A stretch of 28,865 nt of DNA from the NCBI GenBank assembly GCA_964599565.1, contig CAZRFE010000031.1, positions 1 to 28,865 on the forward strand, given 5' to 3'. Of the stretch, positions 18,665 through 26,480 are shown piece by piece. This DNA is from JAJUFS01 sp964599565. GTDB lineage: Bacteria > Pseudomonadota > Gammaproteobacteria > Natronospirales > JAJUFS01. Below the pieces are notes generated by a model. That model searched no databases. It was not told the DNA's origin and saw nothing but the letters and a program-made list of their open reading frames with translations. Position numbers and translations under genes: made by a program. Within the stretch, counting starts at the first letter, position 1; each line of letters opens with the position of its first letter.

Positions 18665-18682
18665 GAGGCAAGAGTTTCGAAC

Positions 18683-20134
18683 ATGGAATCAACTTTCATA
18701 ACGCCTGATTTCTGGCCTGCGCTGCCGGAAATCTTCCTGCTTGGCATGGCCTGCGTGATTCTCGTCGCCGACCTGTTTCTCACCGACCGGCAGCGGGTGC
18801 TGACGCACTGGCTCGCGCTCGGCACGCTCGCGGGTACGGTGCTGATCCTCGGCGCCCAGATGGATGAAGCGAAAGCCACGACGTTCAGCGGCATGTACAT
18901 CATGGACGGGATGGCGACGGCGCTGAAGCTTGTCGCGTGCGCTGCCACCGCGGTTGTGCTCATGTATTCGCGCGATTACCTGAAATCACGGCAGCTCTTC
19001 CAGGGAGAGTTCTACGTCCTGATTCTCGGCGCGCTGCTCGGCGTGATGGTCATGACGTCGGGCGGAAATTTCATCTCCTTGTATCTTGGCCTCGAACTGC
19101 TTTCGCTGTCGTCCTATGGCCTGGTTGCCCTGCAGCGCGACAACGGCGTCGCATCCGAGGCGGCAATGAAATACTTCGTGCTTGGTGCAATCGCATCCGG
19201 GCTGCTCCTGTACGGCATGTCCATCCTGTACGGGATCAGCGGCGGCGTGCTGGACATCAACGAGCTTGCGACATGGGCAGCCGACGCGCAGTTCAGTGCC
19301 GGGCTGCTGCTTGGACTCGTGTTCGTGATCGTCGGCATGTCGTTCAAGCTCGGCGCAGTGCCGTTCCACATGTGGCTGCCGGACGTATATGAAGGCGCGC
19401 CGACGGCCGTGACGCTGTTCCTTGGTTCGGTGCCGAAGCTTGCCGCGTTTGCACTGTTCATGCGCCTTCTCGTTGAAGGTCTCGGCGCTGCGCACGTGGT
19501 ATGGCAGCCTGTCATCGTCGCGCTTGCACTGCTGTCGATGATTATCGGTTCCATCGTTGCGATCGCGCAGTCCAGCCTGAAACGCATGCTCGCGTATTCG
19601 ACCATCGCGCACGTCGGTTTCCTGCTGATGGGCATTCTTGCGGGCACGGAGCAGGGCTACGAAGCTGCAATGTTCTACACCATCACGTACGTGATCATGG
19701 CAGCGGCGGGTTTCGGCATGATCCTGCTGCTGGCACGCGCCGGTTTCGAGGCCGATCAACTGTCCGACTTTGCCGGTCTCAATCGTCGCAGCCCCTGGTT
19801 CGCGGCCATGATGATGTTCGTCATGTTTGGCCTCGCGGGCGTGCCGCCGTTCATCGGTTTCTACGCGAAGTTCGCCGTCATCTGGGCCGCGCTCGATGCC
19901 GGATTCCTGTGGCTCGCGGTTGCGGCTGTCGTGTTGTCGGTCATCAGCGCGTTCTATTACCTGCGCGTGGTGAAGATCATGTATTTCGACGAACCGGCGC
20001 GGCAGGATTCACCGGCGCTTGAAATTGCAGCGGATGCGCGCCTCGTGATGAGCGTGAATGGATTGCTGATTCTTGTCCTGGGTATTTTCCCCGGTGGCCT
20101 GATGGCGGTCTGCATGCGTGCGATCGGCGGTTGA
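18683..20134 (+). CDS. nuoN: NADH-quinone oxidoreductase subunit N
   Basis: NuoN is the proximal antiporter-like subunit (ND2) and the last gene of the operon. The 483-aa protein has about 14 membrane helices. Family motifs include LGLELLSLSSYGLVA, the lysine segment FKLGAVPFHMWLPDVYEGAP, and GSVPKLAAFALFMRLL. AGAG (18671-18674) lies 8 nt before ATG 18683. A strong terminator begins 24 nt past the stop codon. Confidence 0.96.
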   Translation: MESTFITPDFWPALPEIFLLGMACVILVADLFLTDRQRVLTHWLALGTLAGTVLILGAQMDEAKATTFSGMYIMDGMATALKLVACAATAVVLMYSRDYLKSRQLFQGEFYVLILGALLGVMVMTSGGNFISLYLGLELLSLSSYGLVALQRDNGVASEAAMKYFVLGAIASGLLLYGMSILYGISGGVLDINELATWAADAQFSAGLLLGLVFVIVGMSFKLGAVPFHMWLPDVYEGAPTAVTLFLGSVPKLAAFALFMRLLVEGLGAAHVVWQPVIVALALLSMIIGSIVAIAQSSLKRMLAYSTIAHVGFLLMGILAGTEQGYEAAMFYTITYVIMAAAGFGMILLLARAGFEADQLSDFAGLNRRSPWFAAMMMFVMFGLAGVPPFIGFYAKFAVIWAALDAGFLWLAVAAVVLSVISAFYYLRVVKIMYFDEPARQDSPALEIAADARLVMSVNGLLILVLGIFPGGLMAVCMRAIGG

Positions 20135-20157
20135 TGCAAAACCACCGGCAAAAACAG

Positions 20158-20184
20158 AGGCGGCCATGTGCCGCCTTTTTGTTT
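20158..20184 (+). terminator. Rho-independent terminator of the nuo operon
   Basis: AGGCGGC (20158-20164) pairs perfectly with GCCGCCT (20170-20176) around a CATGT loop. It is followed by TTTTGTTT. The hairpin lies 24 nt past the nuoN stop and separates the operon from the tRNA-fMet promoter. Confidence 0.93.
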
Positions 20185-20220
20185 GCCATACAGCGATCGG
20201 CTTTTAATTGGGATTCTTCC

Positions 20221-20250
20221 TTGAAAAATGCGGTGCCGTTCATATAGAAT
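20221..20250 (+). promoter_or_regulatory. Sigma-70-type promoter of tRNA-fMet
   Basis: TTGAAA (20221-20226) matches five of six -35 positions. The -10 is TAGAAT (20245-20250) with an 18-nt spacer, or TATAGA (20243-20248) with 16 nt. The next bases are GCCGCC, a GC-rich discriminator as found at stringently controlled stable RNA promoters. The tRNA begins 15 nt after the -10. Confidence 0.72.
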
Positions 20251-20264
20251 GCCGCCTCGTCGGG

Positions 20265-20341
20265 TGCGGGGTGGAGCAGTCTGGCAGCTCGTCGGGCTCA
20301 TAACCCGAAGGTCGCAGGTTCAAATCCTGCCCCCGCTACCA
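20265..20341 (+). tRNA. Initiator tRNA-fMet, anticodon CAU
   Basis: This is a 77-nt tRNA with encoded CCA (20339-20341) and anticodon CAT at 20299-20301. Initiator marks are present. Three consecutive G-C pairs close the anticodon stem (TCGGG/CCCGA), and the D stem has the A11-U24 pair. The acceptor end has no Watson-Crick 1-72 pair. That mismatch is T1-T72 (20265 and 20337), rather than the C-A of E. coli. The T arm is GCAGG-TTCAAAT-CCTGC. Its position before rimP-nusA matches E. coli metY. It has its own promoter and terminator. Confidence 0.97.
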
Positions 20342-20343
20342 AA

Positions 20344-20358
20344 CACTGTCAGACAGTG
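20344..20358 (+). other. Perfect inverted repeat just after tRNA-fMet
   Basis: CACTGTC-A-GACAGTG starts 3 nt after the CCA end. As RNA it would form a short hairpin, opened at the tip because a 1-nt loop is too tight. It could guide 3' trailer processing of the tRNA or simply precede the terminator. Confidence 0.45.
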
Positions 20359-20362
20359 AGTC

Positions 20363-20387
20363 AAGGCCCCGATGTTCGGGGCTTTTT
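20363..20387 (+). terminator. Rho-independent terminator after tRNA-fMet
   Basis: GCCCCG (20366-20371) pairs with CGGGGC (20377-20382) around an ATGTT loop, extended outward by a G-T and two A-T pairs. The T-tract is TTTTT (20383-20387). It would separate the tRNA from rimP. Confidence 0.9.
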
Positions 20388-20435
20388 CGTTTCCGGCATC
20401 GCTTGCCGGATGTGAAGGACAGTGACAGGAAAACC

Positions 20436-20462
20436 TTATAACCTGTTGTAAAAAAACAGGTT
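20436..20462 (+). promoter_or_regulatory. Possible -10 element and leader hairpin upstream of rimP
   Basis: TATAAC (20437-20442) resembles a -10 but has no good -35 at normal spacing. It overlaps an inverted repeat, AACCTGT (20440-20446) with ACAGGTT (20456-20462), around a 9-nt A-rich loop. The two readings cannot both be fully right: a promoter here would start transcripts near the right arm of the hairpin. Confidence 0.35.
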
Positions 20463-20468
20463 CTCAGG

Positions 20469-20490
20469 ATGGGCCATGGGCCCATTTTTT
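20469..20490 (+). terminator. Terminator-like hairpin in the rimP leader (possible attenuator)
   Basis: ATGGGCC (20469-20475) pairs perfectly with GGCCCAT (20479-20485) across a 3-nt loop, followed by six Ts (20485-20490). It ends 21 nt before the rimP ATG. It could be a second terminator backing up the tRNA terminator, or a leader attenuator controlling rimP-nusA-infB. Confidence 0.75.
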
Positions 20491-20511
20491 GTTTGTCGAG
20501 GCAGGTCAGGC

Positions 20512-20967
20512 ATGAGTCTCAGGGAAAAACTGATCACGCTGCTTGAGCCGACGCTTCAAGGCATGGGCTACGAGCTGGTCGAGCTTGAGTGCCGCACCAA
20601 TCCGAAGAATGGACTGGTGCGCCTTTACATCGACAAGCCAGGTGGCATCGGCCTGGATGATTGCGAGCAAGTCAGCCACCAGGTGAGCGGCGTGCTCGAC
20701 GTGGAAGATCCGATGCCGGGCGAATACAACCTTGAGGTTTCGTCGCCGGGACTCGATCGCCCGCTGCGGACGCCGGAGCACTTCCTGGGCGCGATTGGCA
20801 GCAAGGTGAAGCTGGAACTCGCTTCACCGCTGGCGGACCGGCGCTGGCGTTTCACGGGAACGCTGCGCGCCGTTGATGATGGGCGGTTGACGGTTGAAGT
20901 CGACGGCGAGGCCGTGAGCATGGAGATCGCGGCGCTGAAGCGCGCGCGGATCGTGCCTGAATTCTGA
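20512..20967 (+). CDS. rimP: Ribosome maturation factor RimP
   Basis: RimP helps assemble the 30S subunit. The 151-aa length fits the family. The N-terminal domain includes LLEPTLQGMGYELVELE and the motif VRLYIDKPGGIGLDDC, then GVLDVEDPMPGEYNLEVSSPGLDRPL, the strongest signature. A C-terminal SH3-like domain follows from about residue 90. I chose ATG 20512. An in-frame ATG at 20476 lies in the loop of the leader terminator and has no ribosome site. GAGG and AGG lie within 12 nt of 20512. nusA follows after 50 nt, the conserved rimP-nusA-infB operon. Confidence 0.95.
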   Translation: MSLREKLITLLEPTLQGMGYELVELECRTNPKNGLVRLYIDKPGGIGLDDCEQVSHQVSGVLDVEDPMPGEYNLEVSSPGLDRPLRTPEHFLGAIGSKVKLELASPLADRRWRFTGTLRAVDDGRLTVEVDGEAVSMEIAALKRARIVPEF

Positions 20968-21017
20968 AGACCTTGCAGAAATCCAGTTACAGAAATCGAT
21001 AGTCGGGAAAGACAGTC

Positions 21018-22508
21018 ATGAACAAAGAAATCCTCCTGGTTGCGGACGCCGTTTCGAACGAGAAGGGCGTGGACAAGGAAGTCATCTTCGAAGCCATCGA
21101 AGCGGCGCTGGCATCCGCCACGCGCAAGAAACAGGGCGGCGACATCGATGCACGCGTTGCGATCGATCGCCAGACCGGCGGTTACGACACGTTCCGTCGC
21201 TGGCTGGTCGTCGAGGACGATGCGGAGATCGAGTTTCCTGAAAAGGAAGTCACGCTCAGCGAAGCGAAGCAGAAGGATGCGAACGTCGACGTCGGCGGCT
21301 ACATCGAGGAGCCGATGGAATCCGTCGCATTCGGCCGCATCGCCGCGCAGACGGCGAAACAGGTGATCGTGCAGAAGGTGCGCGAGGCGGAACGCGCGCA
21401 GGTTGTCGAGCAGTACAAGGATCGCAAGGGCGAACTGGTCACCGGCATCGTGAAGCGCGTCGAGCGCGGCAGCGTGTTCGTGGATCTCGGCGGCAACGCG
21501 GAAGCCTATATCGCGCGCGAGGACATGATTCCCCGCGAAGCCGTGCGTCCGGGCGACCGCGTGCGTGCCTACCTGAAGGATGTACGTTCCGAGATTCGCG
21601 GCCCGCAGCTGTTCCTCAGCCGCACGGACCGCCGCTTCCTGGAAGAGCTTTTCAAGATCGAGGTGCCGGAAATCGGCCAGGGCCTGATCGAGATCATGGG
21701 CGCTGCACGCGATCCCGGACAGCGCGCGAAGATCGCGGTGAAGTCGAATGACCAGCGCATCGATCCTGTCGGTGCCTGTGTCGGCATGCGCGGCTCGCGC
21801 GTGCAGGCCGTTTCGAACGAACTTTCCGGCGAGCGCATCGACATCATCGTGTGGAACGAGAACCCGGCGCAGTTCGTCATCAATGCAATGTCGCCGGCGG
21901 AAGTCACATCGATCGTCGTCGATGAAGACAGGCACAGCATGGATATTGCTGTCGAAGAGGACAAGCTGTCGCTTGCCATCGGCCGTGGCGGGCAGAACAT
22001 CCGCCTCGCCTCCGAGCTTGCCGGCTGGGAACTCAACGTGATGACGGAGTCGCAGGCCGAAGAAAAGACGGAGAAGGAAATCAAGGAACTGCAGCAGCTG
22101 TTCATGGACCAGCTGGACGTCGACGCGGAAGTCGCCGTCATCCTCGTGCAGGAAGGTTTTTCCAGCATCGAGGAAATCGCCTACGTGCCTGCATCCGAGC
22201 TTGCGGAAATCGAGGAATTCGACGAGGACATCGTCGAGGAACTTCGCGGTCGCGCGCGCGACGTGCTGCTTACGCAGGCGATCGCATCGGAAGAGAAGCT
22301 CGGCGACAAGGAGCCGGCAGACGACCTGCTCAACATGGAAGGCATGGATCGCGAACTTGCATACATGCTCGCGGCACGCGATGTCGTGACGATGGAAGAT
22401 CTTGCCGAGCAGTCGGTCGATGAGCTGATGGAAATCGAGGGCATGGACGAGGAGCGTGCAGGGCGGTTGATCATGACCGCGCGCGCCCCGTGGTTTGCCG
22501 AAGAGTAA
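21018..22508 (+). CDS. nusA: Transcription termination/antitermination factor NusA
   Basis: NusA binds RNA polymerase and modulates pausing, intrinsic termination and antitermination. At 496 aa it closely matches the E. coli length and includes the C-terminal repeats. The N-terminal polymerase-binding domain spans about residues 1-130, and the S1 domain 138-202 (from GELVTGIVKRVERGSVFVDL). KH1 carries GMRG at 256-259, and KH2 carries GRGG at 322-325. Two acidic helix-hairpin-helix repeats lie at about 365-425 and 435-496. The ATG at 21018 follows GGGAAAGA. The gene sits between rimP and infB. Confidence 0.97.
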   Translation: MNKEILLVADAVSNEKGVDKEVIFEAIEAALASATRKKQGGDIDARVAIDRQTGGYDTFRRWLVVEDDAEIEFPEKEVTLSEAKQKDANVDVGGYIEEPMESVAFGRIAAQTAKQVIVQKVREAERAQVVEQYKDRKGELVTGIVKRVERGSVFVDLGGNAEAYIAREDMIPREAVRPGDRVRAYLKDVRSEIRGPQLFLSRTDRRFLEELFKIEVPEIGQGLIEIMGAARDPGQRAKIAVKSNDQRIDPVGACVGMRGSRVQAVSNELSGERIDIIVWNENPAQFVINAMSPAEVTSIVVDEDRHSMDIAVEEDKLSLAIGRGGQNIRLASELAGWELNVMTESQAEEKTEKEIKELQQLFMDQLDVDAEVAVILVQEGFSSIEEIAYVPASELAEIEEFDEDIVEELRGRARDVLLTQAIASEEKLGDKEPADDLLNMEGMDRELAYMLAARDVVTMEDLAEQSVDELMEIEGMDEERAGRLIMTARAPWFAEE

Positions 22509-22532
22509 ACCCGACCCCCGGGGAGGAATCAG

Positions 22533-25058
22533 ATGGCGGAAGTCACAGTAAAACAATTCGCCGAGGTGCTGGGTGTGCCGGTCGACCGTCTGCTGACGCA
22601 GCTCGGCGAAGCCGGCCTTGACGTCGCTTCGGCGAACGACAGCATCAACGACGAGCAGAAACTGCAGCTTTTGACTCACCTGCGCCGTTCGCACGGCAAG
22701 GACGGTGCGGCGGGCAGCACCGAGCCGCGCAAGATCACGCTCAATCGCCGCAGCGTCAGCGAATTGAAACTCGCAGGCGGGCAGGGCAAGGCCAAGACCG
22801 TCAGCGTCGAAGTCCGCAAGAAGCGCACGTACGTCAAGCGCAGCGTGCTCGAGGAACAGGAAGCGGCCCGCAAGGCCGAGGAACAGGCGCGCATCGACGC
22901 CGAGGAAGCGAAGCTGCGCGAGCAGCGCGAAGCCGAGGAAGCGGCGCGCCGCAAGGTCGAGGAAGAGGCCGAGCGCAAGCAGCGCGAGGAAGAGGAACTG
23001 CGCAAGCGCGCCGAAGGCGCGGAGCGGCAGAAGGCCGAGGAAGACGAGAAGAAGCGTCTCGAGGAAGTCGAACGCGAGCGGCGTGAAGCCGAGGAACGCC
23101 GCAAGGCGGAAGAAGAAGCGCGCAAGCAGGCGGCCGAAGACGAGCGCAAGCAGCAGCGCGGCGCGCCGACGAAATACGGCCGCCAGGAACTGCACGTCAC
23201 GGCAGGCAAGAGCGGACGCCGCTCCGGCAAGAAGGCGCCGCGCCAGCGTCGCGGCGGCGTTGCAATGGACACGCAGCACGGCTTCGAGAAGCCGGCCGCA
23301 CCGGTCAAGCGTGAAGTCAGCATTCCGGAGACCGTCACCGTCGGTGAACTCGCCAACAAGATGGCCGTCAAGGCGACCGAACTGATTCGCACCATGATGA
23401 ATCTCGGCGTGATGGCGACGATCAACCAGGTGCTGGACCAGGAAACGGCGCAGCTGGTCGTCGAGGAAATGGGTCACACGCCGAAGCTGTTGCGCGAGAA
23501 CGAACTCGAGGAGCAGGTGATTGCCGAAGGCGTATCGTCCGGCGACGCCATCGATCGTCCGCCGGTGGTGACGATCATGGGTCACGTCGATCACGGCAAG
23601 ACTTCGCTGCTCGACTACATTCGCCGCACGAAGGTTGCAGCGGGCGAAGCAGGCGGCATCACGCAGCATATCGGTGCGTATCACGTTGAAACGGACAGGG
23701 GCATGGTCAGCTTTCTCGATACGCCCGGCCACGCGGCGTTCACCGCCATGCGTGCACGCGGTGCGCAGCTGACCGACATCGTCGTGCTGGTCGTTGCGGC
23801 CGACGACGGCGTCATGCCGCAGACCGTTGAAGCCGTGCAGCATGCGAAGGCGGCGGGCGTACCGCTGGTCGTCGCGGTCAACAAGATGGACAAGCCGGAT
23901 GCGGATCCGGACCGCGTGCGTACGGAGCTTTCGCAGCACGAAGTGATTTCCGAGGAATGGGGCGGTGAGACGATCTTCGTGCCCGTATCCGCGAAGACCG
24001 GCCAGGGTGTCGACCAGTTGCTGGATTCCATCCTCGTGCAGGCGGAAGTCCTCGAGCTCAAGGCCGTCGCCGATGGTCCTGCGTCCGGTGTCGTCGTCGA
24101 GTCGTCGCTGGAAAAGGGACGCGGTCCGGTCGCGACCGTGCTCGTCCAGCGCGGCACCCTGAAGAAGGGCGACATTCTTCTCGCCGGCCAGGAATACGGC
24201 CGCATCCGTGCAATGTTCGACGAAGCCGGCAAGGCGATCGACGCGGTCGGTCCGTCCATGCCTGCGCAGGTGCTTGGTCTTTCGGGCATTCCGTCGGCAG
24301 GCGATGAAGCGATTGTCGTTTCCGACGAGCGCAAGGCGCGCGAAGTCGCGCTCTACCGGCAGGGCAAGCTGCGTGAAGTGAAGCTCGCACGCCAGCAGTC
24401 GGCGAAGCTCGAGAACATGTTCAACCAGATGGAAGAGGGTGAAGCGAAGATCCTCAACCTCGTCGTGAAGGCGGACGTCCAGGGTTCCGTCGAAGCGTTG
24501 TCGGATTCGCTGACGAATCTCGGCACGGACGAAGTGAAGGTGAAGGTGATTGCATCAGGTGTTGGCGGCATCACCGAATCCGACGTCAACCTCGCCGCGG
24601 CGTCGCAGGCGGTCATCATCGGCTTCAACGTGCGCGCCGACAGCGCCGCGCGTCGCCAGATCGATGATGCCGGCGTCGATGTTCATTATTACTCCGTCAT
24701 CTACGATGCGCTGGATGAAGTGAAGAAGGCGCTCTCGGGCATGCTGTCGCCTGAAACACGCGAGGAGATCATCGGTCTTGCCGAAGTGCGCGACGTATTC
24801 AAGGCGCCGAAGATCGGCCAGATCGCGGGCTGTCTCGTCGTCGAAGGATCGGTCAAGCGCAACAATCCGATCCGCGTGCTGCGCGACAACGTCGTCATCT
24901 TCGAAGGCCAGCTTGAATCGCTGCGCCGTTTCAAGGATGACGTCAATGAAGTGCGCGCCGGCACGGAATGCGGCATCGGCGTGAAGGACTACAACGACGT
25001 GAAGGTCGGCGACCAGATCGAGTGCTACGAGCGCATCACGGTGCAGCGGACGCTCTGA
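22533..25058 (+). CDS. infB: Translation initiation factor IF-2
   Basis: IF2 is the GTPase that brings fMet-tRNA to the 30S subunit and joins the 50S. The protein has 841 aa. The N-terminal IF2N domain (about residues 1-55) is followed by a charged Lys/Glu/Arg/Ala linker (about 106-209) and a second IF2N domain (VTVGELANKMAVKATELI). The GTPase motifs are GHVDHGKT (350-357), GGITQHIG, DTPGHAAF, NKMDKPD and SAKTGQG. The C-terminal fMet-binding domains end with YERITVQRTL. GGGGAGGA lies 5-6 nt before ATG 22533. Its stop overlaps the rbfA start (TGATG). Confidence 0.97.
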   Translation: MAEVTVKQFAEVLGVPVDRLLTQLGEAGLDVASANDSINDEQKLQLLTHLRRSHGKDGAAGSTEPRKITLNRRSVSELKLAGGQGKAKTVSVEVRKKRTYVKRSVLEEQEAARKAEEQARIDAEEAKLREQREAEEAARRKVEEEAERKQREEEELRKRAEGAERQKAEEDEKKRLEEVERERREAEERRKAEEEARKQAAEDERKQQRGAPTKYGRQELHVTAGKSGRRSGKKAPRQRRGGVAMDTQHGFEKPAAPVKREVSIPETVTVGELANKMAVKATELIRTMMNLGVMATINQVLDQETAQLVVEEMGHTPKLLRENELEEQVIAEGVSSGDAIDRPPVVTIMGHVDHGKTSLLDYIRRTKVAAGEAGGITQHIGAYHVETDRGMVSFLDTPGHAAFTAMRARGAQLTDIVVLVVAADDGVMPQTVEAVQHAKAAGVPLVVAVNKMDKPDADPDRVRTELSQHEVISEEWGGETIFVPVSAKTGQGVDQLLDSILVQAEVLELKAVADGPASGVVVESSLEKGRGPVATVLVQRGTLKKGDILLAGQEYGRIRAMFDEAGKAIDAVGPSMPAQVLGLSGIPSAGDEAIVVSDERKAREVALYRQGKLREVKLARQQSAKLENMFNQMEEGEAKILNLVVKADVQGSVEALSDSLTNLGTDEVKVKVIASGVGGITESDVNLAAASQAVIIGFNVRADSAARRQIDDAGVDVHYYSVIYDALDEVKKALSGMLSPETREEIIGLAEVRDVFKAPKIGQIAGCLVVEGSVKRNNPIRVLRDNVVIFEGQLESLRRFKDDVNEVRAGTECGIGVKDYNDVKVGDQIECYERITVQRTL

Positions 25059-25441
25059 TGCCACGCGAGTTCACACGCAGCACGAGAGTGGCCGAACAGC
25101 TGCGGCGCGAGCTCGGCGAGCTTCTGCGTCACGGTGTGAAGGATCCACGCGCACAGGGAGCCACGATCACCGACGTGGAAGTGAGCAAGGACGTTTCGCA
25201 CGCGCGTGTGTGGTTCAGCCAGCTTGAAGATGCACCGGAACAGATCCGCGAAACCGAGGCCGCGCTCAACCGCGCGGCCGGGTTCCTGCGCCGCGAACTC
25301 AGCCAGATCCTGCGCATGCGCCACGTGCCGGAACTGAAATTCATGTACGACCGCAGCGTTGCCGAAGGCGTGCGCATGGACGCGCTGATCGATGCCGCGC
25401 GCCGTCGCGACCGCGAAGGCGGTGATGGAGACGCGGAGTAG
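25058..25441 (+). CDS. rbfA: Ribosome-binding factor A
   Basis: RbfA is a cold-shock-related KH-like protein that assists 16S rRNA 5' end processing and late 30S assembly. The 127-aa protein carries family stretches RVAEQLRRELGELL, KDPR, ITDVEVSKDVSHARVW, and the core LRRELSQILRMRHVPELKFMYD. The ATG at 25058 overlaps the infB stop by one base. The frame extends upstream within infB, but no family sequence is found there. truB begins directly after the stop with no gap. Confidence 0.95.
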   Translation: MPREFTRSTRVAEQLRRELGELLRHGVKDPRAQGATITDVEVSKDVSHARVWFSQLEDAPEQIRETEAALNRAAGFLRRELSQILRMRHVPELKFMYDRSVAEGVRMDALIDAARRRDREGGDGDAE

Positions 25442-26362
25442 ATGGGAGCCCGCAGGCGCAAGGGCCGCGCGATCGATGGCGTTCTGCTGCTCGACAAGGA
25501 TTCCGGCGCAAGTTCGAACCGGATGCTGCAGAAGGTCAGGCATCTGTATGGCGCCGCCAAGGCGGGTCACACCGGAAGCCTTGATCCGCTCGCAACCGGC
25601 ATGCTGCCGGTGTGTCTCGGCGAAGCCACGAAGGTGTCCGGTTTCCTGCTGGATGCCGACAAGCATTACCGCGTCACCTGCCGGCTGGGCGAGCGGACCG
25701 ACACGGCAGATGCGGATGGCGTGGTCGTTGAAACCGCTGCGGTGCCAGCACTGGATGAAGCACGCGTACGCGGCGTGCTGGAAGGTTTTCTCGGCGACAT
25801 CGAGCAGGTGCCGCCGATGTATTCCGCGCTGAAGCATGAAGGCCGGCGGCTGTATGAACTTGCGCGGGCAGGCGAGGAAGTCGAGCGCAAGGCGAGGCGC
25901 GTACGCATCTTTTCCCTGACGCTGGATCGGCTGGACGCCACCGAGCTTGCGCTCGACGTGCGCTGCTCCAAGGGTACGTATGTCCGCACGCTCATCGAGG
26001 ACGTGGCCGCTGCGCTCGGCACGCTGGCGCATGTCACGGCCCTGCGCAGGCTTGGTGTCGGTCCTTATGAAAAGCGGCCGATGCATACGCTGGCCGAGCT
26101 GGAGGCGAAGCGCGAAACCGGCGGCGAGGCGGCGCTCGACGCACTGCTGCTGCCGGTGGACAGCGCCATTGCGGACTGGCCGCTCGTCAGCCTGGATGCC
26201 GACATGAGCTATTACCTGCGTCGTGGCCAGCCCGTGCTCGTGCCGCGTGCGCCGACGGAAGGGCTGGTGCGCCTGTACGACGAATCAGGCGGATTCCTCG
26301 GTATCGGTGAAGTGGCGGATGACGGCCGGATTGCGCCCAGAAGGCTGCTTGCGACGGCCTAA
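25442..26362 (+). CDS. truB: tRNA pseudouridine(55) synthase
   Basis: TruB converts uridine 55 in the T loop of tRNAs to pseudouridine and also acts as a tRNA chaperone. The 306-aa protein starts with GVLLLDKDSGASSN and carries the catalytic aspartate Asp48 in GHTGSLDPLATGMLP. Further motifs are YRVTCRLGERTDTADADG, QVPPMYSALKHEGRRLYELAR and RCSKGTYVRTLIEDV. A C-terminal PUA-like domain closes the protein. The ATG follows the rbfA stop immediately, so translation is probably coupled. The rpsO promoter lies after its stop. Confidence 0.96.
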   Translation: MGARRRKGRAIDGVLLLDKDSGASSNRMLQKVRHLYGAAKAGHTGSLDPLATGMLPVCLGEATKVSGFLLDADKHYRVTCRLGERTDTADADGVVVETAAVPALDEARVRGVLEGFLGDIEQVPPMYSALKHEGRRLYELARAGEEVERKARRVRIFSLTLDRLDATELALDVRCSKGTYVRTLIEDVAAALGTLAHVTALRRLGVGPYEKRPMHTLAELEAKRETGGEAALDALLLPVDSAIADWPLVSLDADMSYYLRRGQPVLVPRAPTEGLVRLYDESGGFLGIGEVADDGRIAPRRLLATA

Positions 26363-26389
26363 TCGGCGGTTTTCATTATGTTTTCTTGC

Positions 26390-26418
26390 TTGTGAGCACG
26401 GCCCGTCGCCATTACAAT
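26390..26418 (+). promoter_or_regulatory. Sigma-70-type promoter of rpsO
   Basis: TTGTGA (26390-26395) and TACAAT (26413-26418) are separated by exactly 17 nt. It starts 27 nt after the truB stop and the -10 is 70 nt before the rpsO ATG. E. coli rpsO likewise has its own promoter in the truB-rpsO gap. Confidence 0.65.
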
Positions 26419-26431
26419 ACCGGGCTCATTC

Positions 26432-26480
26432 GAGAGGGCCCGGGGCGAGAATCGGGGCCACAGGTTTCCAGTAACAGGAT
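26432..26480 (+). promoter_or_regulatory. GC-rich rpsO leader, candidate S15 autoregulatory site
   Basis: GGCCC (26437-26441) can pair with GGGCC (26455-26459). An alternative uses CCCG (26439-26442) with CGGG (26453-26456). The ribosome site AGGA (26476-26479) lies shortly downstream. S15 represses its own translation in several bacteria by binding leader RNA, with differing structures. Assignment here is inference only. Confidence 0.25.

Noticed and set aside
20476..20511. ATG 20476 as the rimP start
   Set aside because: It lies in the loop and right arm of the leader terminator, has no ribosome site, and adds residues foreign to RimP.
23265..23267. Internal ATG of infB as a second IF2 start, as known in E. 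coli
   Set aside because: No Shine-Dalgarno sequence precedes it. The context shows only the coding sequence of the linker and second IF2N domain.
20625..23939. A 1104-codon open frame on the minus strand opposite rimP, nusA and infB
   Set aside because: It lies wholly antisense to strong conserved genes, is a composition artefact of GC-rich codons, and has low-complexity His/Arg/Leu content with no family motif. Similar antisense frames at 14754-17060, 8776-10998 and 11985-13682 are rejected for the same reason.
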